From: Streptomyces spinoverrucosus | GTDB lineage: Bacteria; Actinomycetota; Actinomycetes; Streptomycetales; Streptomycetaceae | Length of the DNA stretch: 64,000 nt | Assembly: GCF_006539505.1 (NCBI RefSeq) | Contig: NZ_BJND01000002.1 | Location: forward strand, 1-64,000 | Direction: 5' to 3' | Shown: positions 41,888 through 49,575 of the stretch, piece after piece | Layout of the letters: each line of letters begins with the position of its first letter | How positions within the stretch are numbered: position 1 is the first letter of the stretch | Made by a program: the position numbers and the translations under genes | Notes under the pieces: generated by a model | Database searches by the model: none | Told to the model about the DNA's origin: nothing | Seen by the model: only the letters and a program-made list of their open reading frames with translations

Positions 41888-42682
41888 ATGGCACAGCACG
41901 CCGGACGGTACGGCGAGCGGGTGTTCCGGCCGGAGGACACGGGTGAGGACAGCCGGATCGACCTGGGGGCGCTCGTGTACGACGCCGTCACGATGGACCG
42001 GCTGCGGCAGCTGGGCGTCGGCCCGGGGTGGCGATGTCTCGACGTGGGGGCCGGTACGGGCAGTGTGGCGCGGCGGCTGCTGCGGGAGGCGGGGGTGGCG
42101 GAGGTCGTGGCGGCGGACCGGGACGTCCGGTTCCTGACCGCCGAGAAGGTTGCGGGGCTGACGCCGTACGAGTCGGATGTCACGTCCGAGGACTTCGCGC
42201 CGGGCCGCTTCGACCTGGTGCACGCACGCTTCCTGCTGATGCACCTGCCCGATCGGGTACAGGTGATCCCCCGGCTGGCGGGTCTGCTCACGCCGGGCGG
42301 GATCCTGGTCGTCAGCGACGCGGTGGACCTGACCACCGCATACGCCCCGGACGGCCCGTACGCGGCCGCGATGCGGGCCATGTGGCAGGGACTGCGGGAC
42401 ACGATCGGCACGGACGTCACGTGGGTTCCGCGCTGTCCGCAACTGCTGCAGGACGCCGGGCTCGAGTCCGTCGCCGCGGAGATCCATGTGCCGCCCCTGG
42501 TGCCCGGCAGTCCCATCAGCCGCTTCTGGGCCGAGACGTGGCAGCGGGCGCGGGAGGCGATGGTCGCGACGGGACTGGTGGACGACGCCGACGTGGACGA
42601 GGCCGTCCGCTGCCTCGACTCCCCCGCGTTCACGGGGTTGTCCCCCGGCATGCTGACGGCGTGGGGCCGGGCGCCGGACTGA
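41888..42682 (+). CDS. SAM-dependent methyltransferase
   Basis: The 264-aa protein contains a class I methyltransferase fold: motif I CLDVGAGTGSVARRLL, the acidic end of strand 2 at VVAADRDVRFL, ESDVTSEDFAPGRFDLVHAR (motif II/III), and LLTPGGILVVSDAVDLT. ATG 41888 is preferred over the upstream frame start because it follows AATGGGGGT. The type matches the generic methyltransferases (UbiE/small-molecule kind) that are common in Streptomyces; no substrate can be inferred. Transcribed alone, divergent from the Asp2-like gene. Confidence 0.87.
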   Translation: MAQHAGRYGERVFRPEDTGEDSRIDLGALVYDAVTMDRLRQLGVGPGWRCLDVGAGTGSVARRLLREAGVAEVVAADRDVRFLTAEKVAGLTPYESDVTSEDFAPGRFDLVHARFLLMHLPDRVQVIPRLAGLLTPGGILVVSDAVDLTTAYAPDGPYAAAMRAMWQGLRDTIGTDVTWVPRCPQLLQDAGLESVAAEIHVPPLVPGSPISRFWAETWQRAREAMVATGLVDDADVDEAVRCLDSPAFTGLSPGMLTAWGRAPD

Positions 42683-43042
42683 CGGCCCCGGACCGCCGTA
42701 CGCGCGTGTCGTGGTCGGGTGGGCGGGAGCGCCGTCGCGCCATGACACACCGGCAACGGTGTGACGGGCGTGTCGCGAGGAAGTTGGCGGCGTTCGGCCA
42801 GTGACGCCGGACAGTGCCGCTCCCGCCCGCGGATTCCGTCGCTTCAGATGTGACGTTTTCGGCCCGGTTCCGTGTGGAGACTTTGCGAAGAACGCTGGTA
42901 ATTTGAGAGCGCCGCGATGCCCCGGTGGGACGGGGAGGGGGAGTCAGGGTTTGCGGCCGCTGCTGCGGCAACACCACCAAACCACGTACGTCTGTACGGT
43001 CTGCCTGCGCGAGCAACACGGAGTGCGGAGGGAGGCACAGGG
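42683..43042. other. Intergenic region upstream of the PBP gene, no gene seen
   Basis: These 360 bp hold no frame with a convincing start and codon bias. A moderately A+T-rich patch (about 42845-42915) is the likely promoter area for the PBP group. No clear hairpin is visible. Confidence 0.5.
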
Positions 43043-45487
43043 GTGGCCCAGGGAGGGCAGGGGGGACGCCATCAAAGTGGCGAGGAGGTGCCTCCGGAAC
43101 CGGACGCCACCATGCAGTTGAAGGCCCCGGAGCCGGACGTCACCATGCAGTTGAAGATCCCGGCGCAGCCGCAAGCGGCCGCGGACGAGACCATGCAACT
43201 GCGCATACCCGAGGGCGGCATACCGGCCGGGTTCCATATATCCGCCGATTCGGTCAACTCCGGTAAATCCGAGGAGTCTGACACCACATCCGGTATATCC
43301 GAGGAGTCTGACACTACTTCCGGCATTTCCGAGGAACCTGACACCTCATCCGACATATCCCAGAAACCTGACACCACATCCGGCATATCCGAGCAATCTG
43401 ACACCGCATCCGACACATCCCGCACATCCCGCACCCCCTCCCGGCGCCGCCGCAAAGCCCCCCGCCCCTCCCCCGCCGCCCGCCTCACCGCGGCCCTCGG
43501 CCCCCTGCTGGCCCCCGTGCTCGGCCCTCTCGTCGCCCGCCTCGGCCCCTACGCCCGCCGACTGCGCCCGCAGTACCCCCGGCCGGGCCGCACCGGATGG
43601 CGCCGCTGGGTCCCCTCCTGGCGGCAGACCCTCGGTGGCTTCTTCGCCTCCCTCGGTCTGAGCACCCTCTTCCTGGTCGTCGCCTACGCCGCCACGGACA
43701 TCCCGGACAACCTCAACACCTACGCCACCCAGCAGGACAACGTGTACTTCTGGGCCGACGGCACCCCGATGGCCCGCACCGGCTGGGTGCAGCGACAGGC
43801 GATGCCGCTGGAGGACGTACCCGAGGACGTCCGCTGGGCGGTGCTCGCCGCCGAGAACTCGAGCTTCTACAGCGATCCCGGCGTCTCCTTCAAGGGCATC
43901 ACCCGCGCCCTGTTCCGCACCCTCGGCGCGGGCGACACCCAGGGCGGGTCGACCATCACCCAGCAGTACGTCAAGAACGTCTACCTCAACCAGGACCAGA
44001 CACTCACCCGCAAGTTCACCGAGGCGATGATCGCGCTCAAGCTCGACAACAAGATGAGCAAGGACGAGATCCTGGAGAGCTATCTCAACACCAGCTGGTT
44101 CGGCCGCGGCACCTACGGCATCCAGCGCGCCGCCCAGGCCTACTACGGCAAGGACGTCAGCGAGCTGAACGTCAGCGAGGCCGCCTTCCTCGCGTCCCTG
44201 CTCAAGGGTGCCGGCCTGTACGACCCCACGCTCAGCCAGGCGAACCACGAGCGGGCCGTGGAGCGCTGGTCGTGGATCCTCGACCGGATGGTCGCGATCG
44301 GCAAGCTGTCGCCGCAGGAGCGCGCCAAGTACCGGACGTTCCCCGCGCCGCTGAAGAGCAATCCGCTGTACGACACCGGCGAGCAGAGCGACTACCTGGT
44401 GGAACTCGCCTCCCAGTACGCCAAGAAGACCGCGCGCATCTCCGACAAGGACTTCGACCTCGGCGGCTACCAGATCTACACGACCTTCGACAAGAACCGT
44501 GAGGCCCAGCTCACCGACGCCGTCACCAAGGCCCGTGAGCAGGCCAAGAAGGACGATCCGAAGGCCGCCAAGACCGCCCATTTCGGCGCCGCCTCCATCG
44601 CGACCGACGGCCGGATCCTCGCCGTCTACGGCGGCCCCGACCACCGTACGCAGGGCTACAACGAGTCCAACGCGACCACCGTGCCCGCCGGTTCGGCGTT
44701 CCTGCCGTTCGTCTACGCCGCCGGACTGGAGCACGGCGTACGCAAGACCCGCGACGGCGACCGCACGCCGGTGACCGGGGAGACCCTCTACAACGGCGAC
44801 GACGGCGTGCCCGTCACCACGCCCGAGGGCCCTTACTGGGACCGCAGCGGCCGCAAGGTCGCCGCACGCAACGACGACGGCAAGTCCTACGGGCAGATCT
44901 CCCTGCACCAGGCGCTCGCCCTGTCCGTCAACACCCCGTTCATGCAGCTCGGCATGGACACCGGGCTGGACAAGGTGCGCTCCACCGCCGAGGCGGCCGG
45001 GCTGCTGCCCTCCAGCATCGGCGCCCAGGTGCCCACGTTGTCGACCGGCAGCTCCACGCCCAGCGCCATCCGCATGGCCAGCGGCTACGCCACCTTCTCC
45101 GCCGACGGCGTGCACACCGAGCCGTACTCGGTGCGGCGCATCACGCACAACGGTCACAAGGTCGCCCTCGACGCGCCGCCCACCCGCCGCGCGATGGGCG
45201 CCGACACCGCCCGCGAGGTCCAGTCCGCCCTCACCGACGCCTTCCTGGCCGCCCACCCGGACGCCGCGCCCGCCGGCGCGGAGGTCGCCGGCAAGGTGGG
45301 CACGACCGAGGACGACACGGCCGCCTGGTACGTCGGCACCGCCAAGAAGGTGGCCACCGCGGTCGTCGTCTACCGCATCGACCTGAACAAGAGCCTCGAA
45401 CCCCTGCCGCTCCAGGGACTGGGTGGCACGGGAACCGACAGCGTCCCGTACGGCATCTGGTCACGCGCCATGAGTCCGCTCGGCTGA
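43043..45487 (+). CDS. Class A penicillin-binding protein with degenerate transpeptidase domain
   Basis: The GTG at 43043 follows GGAGGCACAGGG; the protein is 814 aa. Residues 1-70 carry three TMQL[K/R]xP motifs and residues 73-132 a 10-residue repeat. A membrane helix follows (TLGGFFASLGLSTLFLVVAY). The glycosyltransferase domain is intact: AVLAAENSSFYSDPGVSFKG with the catalytic Glu, GGSTITQQYVKNVYLNQDQT, and RKFTEAMIALKLDNKMSKDE. In the transpeptidase domain the SxxK motif is SAFL (Ser551, Leu554), the SxN is intact (Ser628-Asn630), and KTG is KVG (751-753). The missing Lys in SxxK predicts that acylation by substrate or beta-lactam is lost. The protein may thus be mainly a glycan polymerase. 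It leads a group with a deacetylase-like and an amidase-domain protein. Confidence 0.9.
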   Translation: MAQGGQGGRHQSGEEVPPEPDATMQLKAPEPDVTMQLKIPAQPQAAADETMQLRIPEGGIPAGFHISADSVNSGKSEESDTTSGISEESDTTSGISEEPDTSSDISQKPDTTSGISEQSDTASDTSRTSRTPSRRRRKAPRPSPAARLTAALGPLLAPVLGPLVARLGPYARRLRPQYPRPGRTGWRRWVPSWRQTLGGFFASLGLSTLFLVVAYAATDIPDNLNTYATQQDNVYFWADGTPMARTGWVQRQAMPLEDVPEDVRWAVLAAENSSFYSDPGVSFKGITRALFRTLGAGDTQGGSTITQQYVKNVYLNQDQTLTRKFTEAMIALKLDNKMSKDEILESYLNTSWFGRGTYGIQRAAQAYYGKDVSELNVSEAAFLASLLKGAGLYDPTLSQANHERAVERWSWILDRMVAIGKLSPQERAKYRTFPAPLKSNPLYDTGEQSDYLVELASQYAKKTARISDKDFDLGGYQIYTTFDKNREAQLTDAVTKAREQAKKDDPKAAKTAHFGAASIATDGRILAVYGGPDHRTQGYNESNATTVPAGSAFLPFVYAAGLEHGVRKTRDGDRTPVTGETLYNGDDGVPVTTPEGPYWDRSGRKVAARNDDGKSYGQISLHQALALSVNTPFMQLGMDTGLDKVRSTAEAAGLLPSSIGAQVPTLSTGSSTPSAIRMASGYATFSADGVHTEPYSVRRITHNGHKVALDAPPTRRAMGADTAREVQSALTDAFLAAHPDAAPAGAEVAGKVGTTEDDTAAWYVGTAKKVATAVVVYRIDLNKSLEPLPLQGLGGTGTDSVPYGIWSRAMSPLG
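43259..43438 (+). repeat. Six 30-bp repeats encoding a 10-aa motif in the PBP
   Basis: Five close copies and one degenerate copy of a 30-bp unit encode SGISEESDTT-like decapeptides (units SGKSEESDTT, SGISEESDTT, SGISEEPDTS, SDISQKPDTT, SGISEQSDTA, then a weaker one). Several codons end in A or T, unlike the surrounding gene, so this tract looks compositionally distinct. Confidence 0.85.
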
Positions 45488-45544
45488 TCACCGACGCGAA
45501 CCGGCACCGTCCCAGCCCCTGTTCCCAAGAGATTGAGCCGCAAG

Positions 45545-46831
45545 ATGAAACAGCCGTCGGGCCGCCGCCGCAAGGCCCGCGTACCCCGCCACCCCGCGAC
45601 CCGTCCGGGATTCCTCACCCTGGCGGCGTTCCTCGTCGTCACCTCCCTCGTCGCCGGCTATCTGGTGCTCTCCCGCACCAACAGCACCGCCTCGACCGGG
45701 TCGGCCAAGGACGGCTCAGGGCAGCCGTCGTCCTCGCGGGCGACCGAGGAGGCGGAGTGGGACGGCAAGACCAAGGTGCTGGGTGACGGCTCGACGTCCT
45801 ACACCGGTCCGCAGAAGAACCAGTTCAAGCCGGAGCCGCTCAAGCCCGGTCAGAAACCGCCCCAGTTCGTCGTCTTCTCCTGGGACGGTGCCCTCCAGGG
45901 CGACGACGAGCTCTTCTCCCACTACCGGGAGATGGCCAAGCGGTACAACGCGCATATGACCTTCTTCCTCACGGGCATCTACCTGCTGCCCAAGAGCAAG
46001 AACGACCTCTACTCCCCGCCGCAGCACCCCAAGGGCACCGCGGCGATCAGCTTCCCCACCGACGAGCACATACGCACCACCTTGGAGCAGCTCGCCGGCG
46101 CCTGGGAGGACGGCAACGAGATCGGCACCCACTTCAACGGCCACTTCTGCGGCGAGAAGGGCGGCGGCGACTGGAGCGTCGAGGAGTGGAAGAGCGAGAT
46201 CGACCAGTTCTACGACTTCGTGGAGAAGTGGAAGACCAACACCGGCTACACCGACATCGACCCGCTGCCCTTCGACATCAGGAAGGCGGTCACCGGCGGC
46301 CGCGCGCCCTGCCTGGAGGGCCAGGAGAACCTGCTGAAGGCGGCCAAGAGCTACGGCTGGCGCTACGACGCCAGCTCCGCCGGCGACTTCCAGATCTGGC
46401 CGAGGAAGAAGAACGGCATCTGGGACTTCCCGCTCCAGATGCTGCCGTACGAGGGCGGCAAGTACCAGGGCCTGTCCATGGACTTCAACTTCCTCTACAA
46501 CCAGTCCGACGGCGAGACCGACGGCGACCCGGCGATGTACCCGCAGTGGCAGCAGGAGACGGTCGACGCCTACATGGCGGGCTTCAATCGCGTGTACTAC
46601 GGCAGCCGGGCCCCGATGTTCATCGGCAACCACTTCGAGGAGTGGAACGGCGGCATCTATATGAAGGCCGTCGACGAGGTCATCAAGACGGTGTGCACCA
46701 AGAAGGACGTCAAGTGCGTGTCGTTCCAGGAGCTCGCCGACTGGATGGACGTCCAGAAACCGGCCACGCTGGAGCGGCTGCGCAGCCTGGACCCGGCGCA
46801 GTCCCCGGACTGGTCCACGGTCGTGCAGTGA
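45545..46831 (+). CDS. Polysaccharide deacetylase-like protein (NodB fold)
   Basis: The protein is about 428 aa from ATG 45545. It has an N-terminal membrane segment (FLTLAAFLVVTSLVAGYLV) and a Ser/Gly-rich tether, so the domain faces outside. The NodB motifs are partly changed: QFVVFSWDGAL has the first Asp, NEIGTHFNGHF keeps the two His metal ligands (HxxxH), and YGWRYDASSAGD has the usual region around the third motif. The rest (NFLYNQSDGETDGDPAMYPQ) has no recognised domain. Peptidoglycan or glycan N-deacetylation is the family role; the alteration of motif 1 makes it uncertain. It lies 57 bp after the PBP gene on the same strand. Confidence 0.82.
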   Translation: MKQPSGRRRKARVPRHPATRPGFLTLAAFLVVTSLVAGYLVLSRTNSTASTGSAKDGSGQPSSSRATEEAEWDGKTKVLGDGSTSYTGPQKNQFKPEPLKPGQKPPQFVVFSWDGALQGDDELFSHYREMAKRYNAHMTFFLTGIYLLPKSKNDLYSPPQHPKGTAAISFPTDEHIRTTLEQLAGAWEDGNEIGTHFNGHFCGEKGGGDWSVEEWKSEIDQFYDFVEKWKTNTGYTDIDPLPFDIRKAVTGGRAPCLEGQENLLKAAKSYGWRYDASSAGDFQIWPRKKNGIWDFPLQMLPYEGGKYQGLSMDFNFLYNQSDGETDGDPAMYPQWQQETVDAYMAGFNRVYYGSRAPMFIGNHFEEWNGGIYMKAVDEVIKTVCTKKDVKCVSFQELADWMDVQKPATLERLRSLDPAQSPDWSTVVQ

Positions 46832-46980
46832 CCGCCCCCAGCCCGGCTCGGCGGGCGTCGGTGACGGTCCGATAACTCCCGTGCCGTTGGGGCTGCAACC
46901 CCCTTCACACCAGCCACACACGGCATGCAAAGATTCCGCTTGCCTCGGCAGTCCTGCGCCGGGGAAAGAGGGGAACTTCA

Positions 46981-48156
46981 GTGAAGTCAAGGAAATTGAG
47001 CCGTACGCGGCGTCGCGCGACGATACTCACGGCGGCCGCCGCCTCGGTCGTCGCGGGTGCGGCGCTGCTGCCCAACTGGAGCGCGGGCGCGTCCACGGCC
47101 GAGCCCGAGGTGGACGCCAAGACCAAGGCCACGTTTCAACGACTGGCCGACGCGGTCTTCACCGACCGTACCAACGCGCTGGTCGACAAGCCGGGCAAGG
47201 GCAAGAAGCCTCTGATCGACGGCTTCTCCGGCGACGTCGCGGTCTCCTCCGGGGCCGCCCGCACCGAGGACAGCGCCCTGGATCAGCTCGGCGATCGCAA
47301 GGACGGGCTCGCGCGGCTCGGCGAGAAGTACAGCGCGGCGAGCACCTCCGTCACCCTGGACCGCACCAGCGTCAGGGGCCGCAAGGCCGTCGTCGCGGTC
47401 ACCGAGACCACGACGCTGACGTACAAGAAGGTCCGTGGCGATGAGCCGAGGACGACCGGATTCCAGGCGCACCACAAGCTGACCTTCAAGGCCGACAAGG
47501 ACGGCAACTGGCGGCTGACGGACATCCGCGAGACCGACGACGGCTATCTCGCGGTCAACCAGACCGCCAAGCCCAAGGTCGCCGCGGCCACCACCACCGC
47601 CGACGACACCATGCCGTCGGCCCCGCGCGCGGCCATCACCCGGCCCGCGCCGTCCAACCCGAAGAACTTCACCGCGAGCGGCTACGACTACAAGGCGATG
47701 GCCGCCTACGCGGAGAAGTACTGGCGCAACTACAACCCCGACTACCCGGACTTCAACGGGCAGGGCGCGGGCGGCGACTGCACCAACTTCGTCAGCCAGT
47801 CCCTGAAGGCGGGCGGCTGGAAGCACGTGCCCGGCTATGTGTACGACTACACGCGGTGGTTCGGCAACGCCGACATCCAGTCGCACTCGTTCGTCGGCGT
47901 CAACGAGTGGTCGTGGTTCGCGCTGAACTCCAAGCGCGTCACCAGCCTCGCCAACGTCTACCAGATGGACGTCGGCGATGTGCTCCAGATCGACTTCGAC
48001 AAGGACGGGTCCAAGGACCACACGATGATCGTCACGTACCGCAGCCCGCAGGGCGTGCCGTACCTGACGTACCACTCCACCAACACCTACCGCCGGTCGG
48101 TGGCGAGCATCATCGCGTCGTACCCGAACGCCGCGTACTACGCCTACCGCACCTGA
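46981..48156 (+). CDS. Secreted amidase-domain protein (amidase_6)
   Basis: The GTG at 46981 gives 391 aa; GAGGGG lies upstream. The N-terminus is a signal peptide ending near AGA-STA. The first half is an alpha/beta region of unknown role. The C-terminal domain (about residues 235-391) matches the putative amidase domain amidase_6: GYDYKAMAAYAEKYWRNYNP, AGGDCTNFVSQSLKAGGW with the catalytic Cys, and KDHTMIVTYRSPQG with the His. This is an NlpC/P60-like cysteine-peptidase fold expected to act on cell-wall peptide. It follows the deacetylase-like gene by 149 bp and may share its promoter region; a hairpin follows it. Confidence 0.87.
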   Translation: MKSRKLSRTRRRATILTAAAASVVAGAALLPNWSAGASTAEPEVDAKTKATFQRLADAVFTDRTNALVDKPGKGKKPLIDGFSGDVAVSSGAARTEDSALDQLGDRKDGLARLGEKYSAASTSVTLDRTSVRGRKAVVAVTETTTLTYKKVRGDEPRTTGFQAHHKLTFKADKDGNWRLTDIRETDDGYLAVNQTAKPKVAAATTTADDTMPSAPRAAITRPAPSNPKNFTASGYDYKAMAAYAEKYWRNYNPDYPDFNGQGAGGDCTNFVSQSLKAGGWKHVPGYVYDYTRWFGNADIQSHSFVGVNEWSWFALNSKRVTSLANVYQMDVGDVLQIDFDKDGSKDHTMIVTYRSPQGVPYLTYHSTNTYRRSVASIIASYPNAAYYAYRT

Positions 48157-48178
48157 TCGGCACCGCCCGGCCGATCCG

Positions 48179-48206
48179 CCGCTCCGGCCCCGCCAGGCCG
48201 GAGCGG
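48179..48206. terminator. Perfect hairpin between convergent genes
   Basis: Eleven-bp arms (48179-48189 and 48196-48206) pair perfectly around a 6-base loop. The hairpin lies between the amidase-domain stop (48156) and the convergent VOC stop (48220), so it can serve as a bidirectional terminator. Confidence 0.75.
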
Positions 48207-48219
48207 CTGCGGCTGAGCG

Positions 48220-48960
48220 TCAGGACGGGGCGAGGACGCAGAACTCGTGGCCCTCCGGTTCGGCCAGGCACGTCCACGGGACGTCGCCCTGGCCGATGTC
48301 GAGGTCGGTGGCGCCGAGGGTCCGCAGCCGGGCCACCTCCGCTGCCTTGTCGTCACCGGGGTACGGCAGCAGGTCGAGATGGATGCGGTCGGGCACGGTC
48401 TTCGCGTCGGGCGTGCGGAGGAACTCGAGATACGGGCCGACACCCTTGGCGGAGCGCAACACCGCATGGTCGTCGGTCACCTCGTGCAGGGTCCAGTCCA
48501 TCGCCTCACCCCAGAACCGGGCCATGGCCCGCGGATCCGCACAGTCGACCACCACCGCGGCGATCGGCCCGGTGTCCCAGTAGATCTCCCGAGGCTCCAG
48601 CACGCAGAACTCGTTGCCCTCGGGGTCGGCGAGGACCGTCCACGGCACATCGCCCTGGCCCACGTCGGCGGGCGTCGCACCCACCGCCTTCAGGCGCGCG
48701 ACCAACTCCGCCTGATGGGCCGCAGAGGTGGTGGCGAGATCGAGGTGCGTACGGTTCTTTGTCGTGGTCTTGGCTTCCGGGACGGGAATGACGTCCACGC
48801 AGACGGCGTCCGGGTGCGGCCAAACGACGCCGCCGGCGGGTCCGACGTAGGTGACCACGCCAAGACTGTAGGCACTCCAGCCGAGCGCCTCCGCCCAGAA
48901 CCGGTCGACCGTCGACGTATCAAGAGCCTTTATGTTCACCTGAACAGGTCGCAGTGCCAT
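48220..48960 (-). CDS. VOC-superfamily protein with two glyoxalase-like domains
   Basis: The protein is 246 aa with two tandem VOC modules of the same kind. Each has a start like RFWAEALGWSAY or RFWGEAMDWTLH, a middle strand (KNRTHLDLAT, PDRIHLDLLP) with a potential metal-binding His, and the C-terminal GNEFCVL or GHEFCVL with a Glu. The repeats also share the motif VGATPADVGQGDVPWTVL / LGATDLDIGQGDVPWTCL. This is the glyoxalase-like_dom type of VOC protein; bleomycin-type resistance or a dioxygenase should not be assumed. It precedes tpg on the same strand by 49 bp but is likely a separate unit. Confidence 0.87.
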   Translation of the reverse strand: MALRPVQVNIKALDTSTVDRFWAEALGWSAYSLGVVTYVGPAGGVVWPHPDAVCVDVIPVPEAKTTTKNRTHLDLATTSAAHQAELVARLKAVGATPADVGQGDVPWTVLADPEGNEFCVLEPREIYWDTGPIAAVVVDCADPRAMARFWGEAMDWTLHEVTDDHAVLRSAKGVGPYLEFLRTPDAKTVPDRIHLDLLPYPGDDKAAEVARLRTLGATDLDIGQGDVPWTCLAEPEGHEFCVLAPS

Positions 48961-49008
48961 GCGGGCGATCCTAAATGGCCTCGATCACCCCCGCGGTGCG
49001 AGGCCGGG

Positions 49009-49563
49009 CTACAGGTCGAAGCCGATGTCTTCGACATCGGTGAACTCCACGTCGAGGCCGTGTGCGCGTCGGTTGCGGTCGCGGAAGTAGATCTCGCCCA
49101 GGCCCTCGGCCGCGATGCGGCGCAGCTGCTGTTCGGTCGCCCCCTGTTCCTGTGCCTCGAACAGGCGCGCCGCGTACTCGGGTGGCAGCGCCACGGTGAG
49201 GTGGCGCAGTCTCGCGTCGTCGGTCGTGCCGGGTGCGGCGGTGTAACCGAAGCGGGCGCGGGTGTCGATGACGATGCCGCCCGTGGTGGCCGCGGTCTGC
49301 TTGGCCCTGGCGCGGATCTGCGGCTGCCACCGCCGCTTCACCTCGCGCTCCAGCCGGTCCGCGAGGTCCGGGCGAGGGCGCCTGATCTGGTCCTTCACAT
49401 ACCGTTCGACGGTGCGCTGGGTGATGCCGAGCAGCTCGGCCACCGGCCTGGTGCCCTTGAGCTGCTTGACGAGGTAGCGCATCTGCGCGCCCGCGCTCTT
49501 CGGGATGGGGCGGGTGAACGCCTTCTGCAGCGCGGCGTTCAGGCCTTCCCCGACCGTGTCCAT
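49009..49563 (-). CDS. tpg: Telomere terminal protein Tpg
   Basis: The 184-aa protein has the Tpg layout. The first 90 residues carry an HTH-like region (GTRPVAELLGITQRTVERYV, then KDQIRRPRPDLADRLEREVK, then RRWQPQIRARAKQTA). The middle has TTGGIVIDTRARFGYTAAPG. The C-terminal end reads AAEGLGEIYFRDRNRRAHGL, then DVEFTDVEDIGFDL. In Streptomyces this protein becomes covalently attached to the chromosome ends and primes end-patching DNA synthesis. It starts 12 bp after the tap stop on the same strand, which is the conserved tap-tpg order. Its ATG (49563) has GGAGACGAG upstream. Confidence 0.95.
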   Translation of the reverse strand: MDTVGEGLNAALQKAFTRPIPKSAGAQMRYLVKQLKGTRPVAELLGITQRTVERYVKDQIRRPRPDLADRLEREVKRRWQPQIRARAKQTAATTGGIVIDTRARFGYTAAPGTTDDARLRHLTVALPPEYAARLFEAQEQGATEQQLRRIAAEGLGEIYFRDRNRRAHGLDVEFTDVEDIGFDL

Positions 49564-49575
49564 CGGACTCGTCTC

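Noticed and set aside
43259..43438. A CRISPR array
   Set aside because: The 30-bp repeats are contiguous without spacers and encode a repeated peptide in frame.
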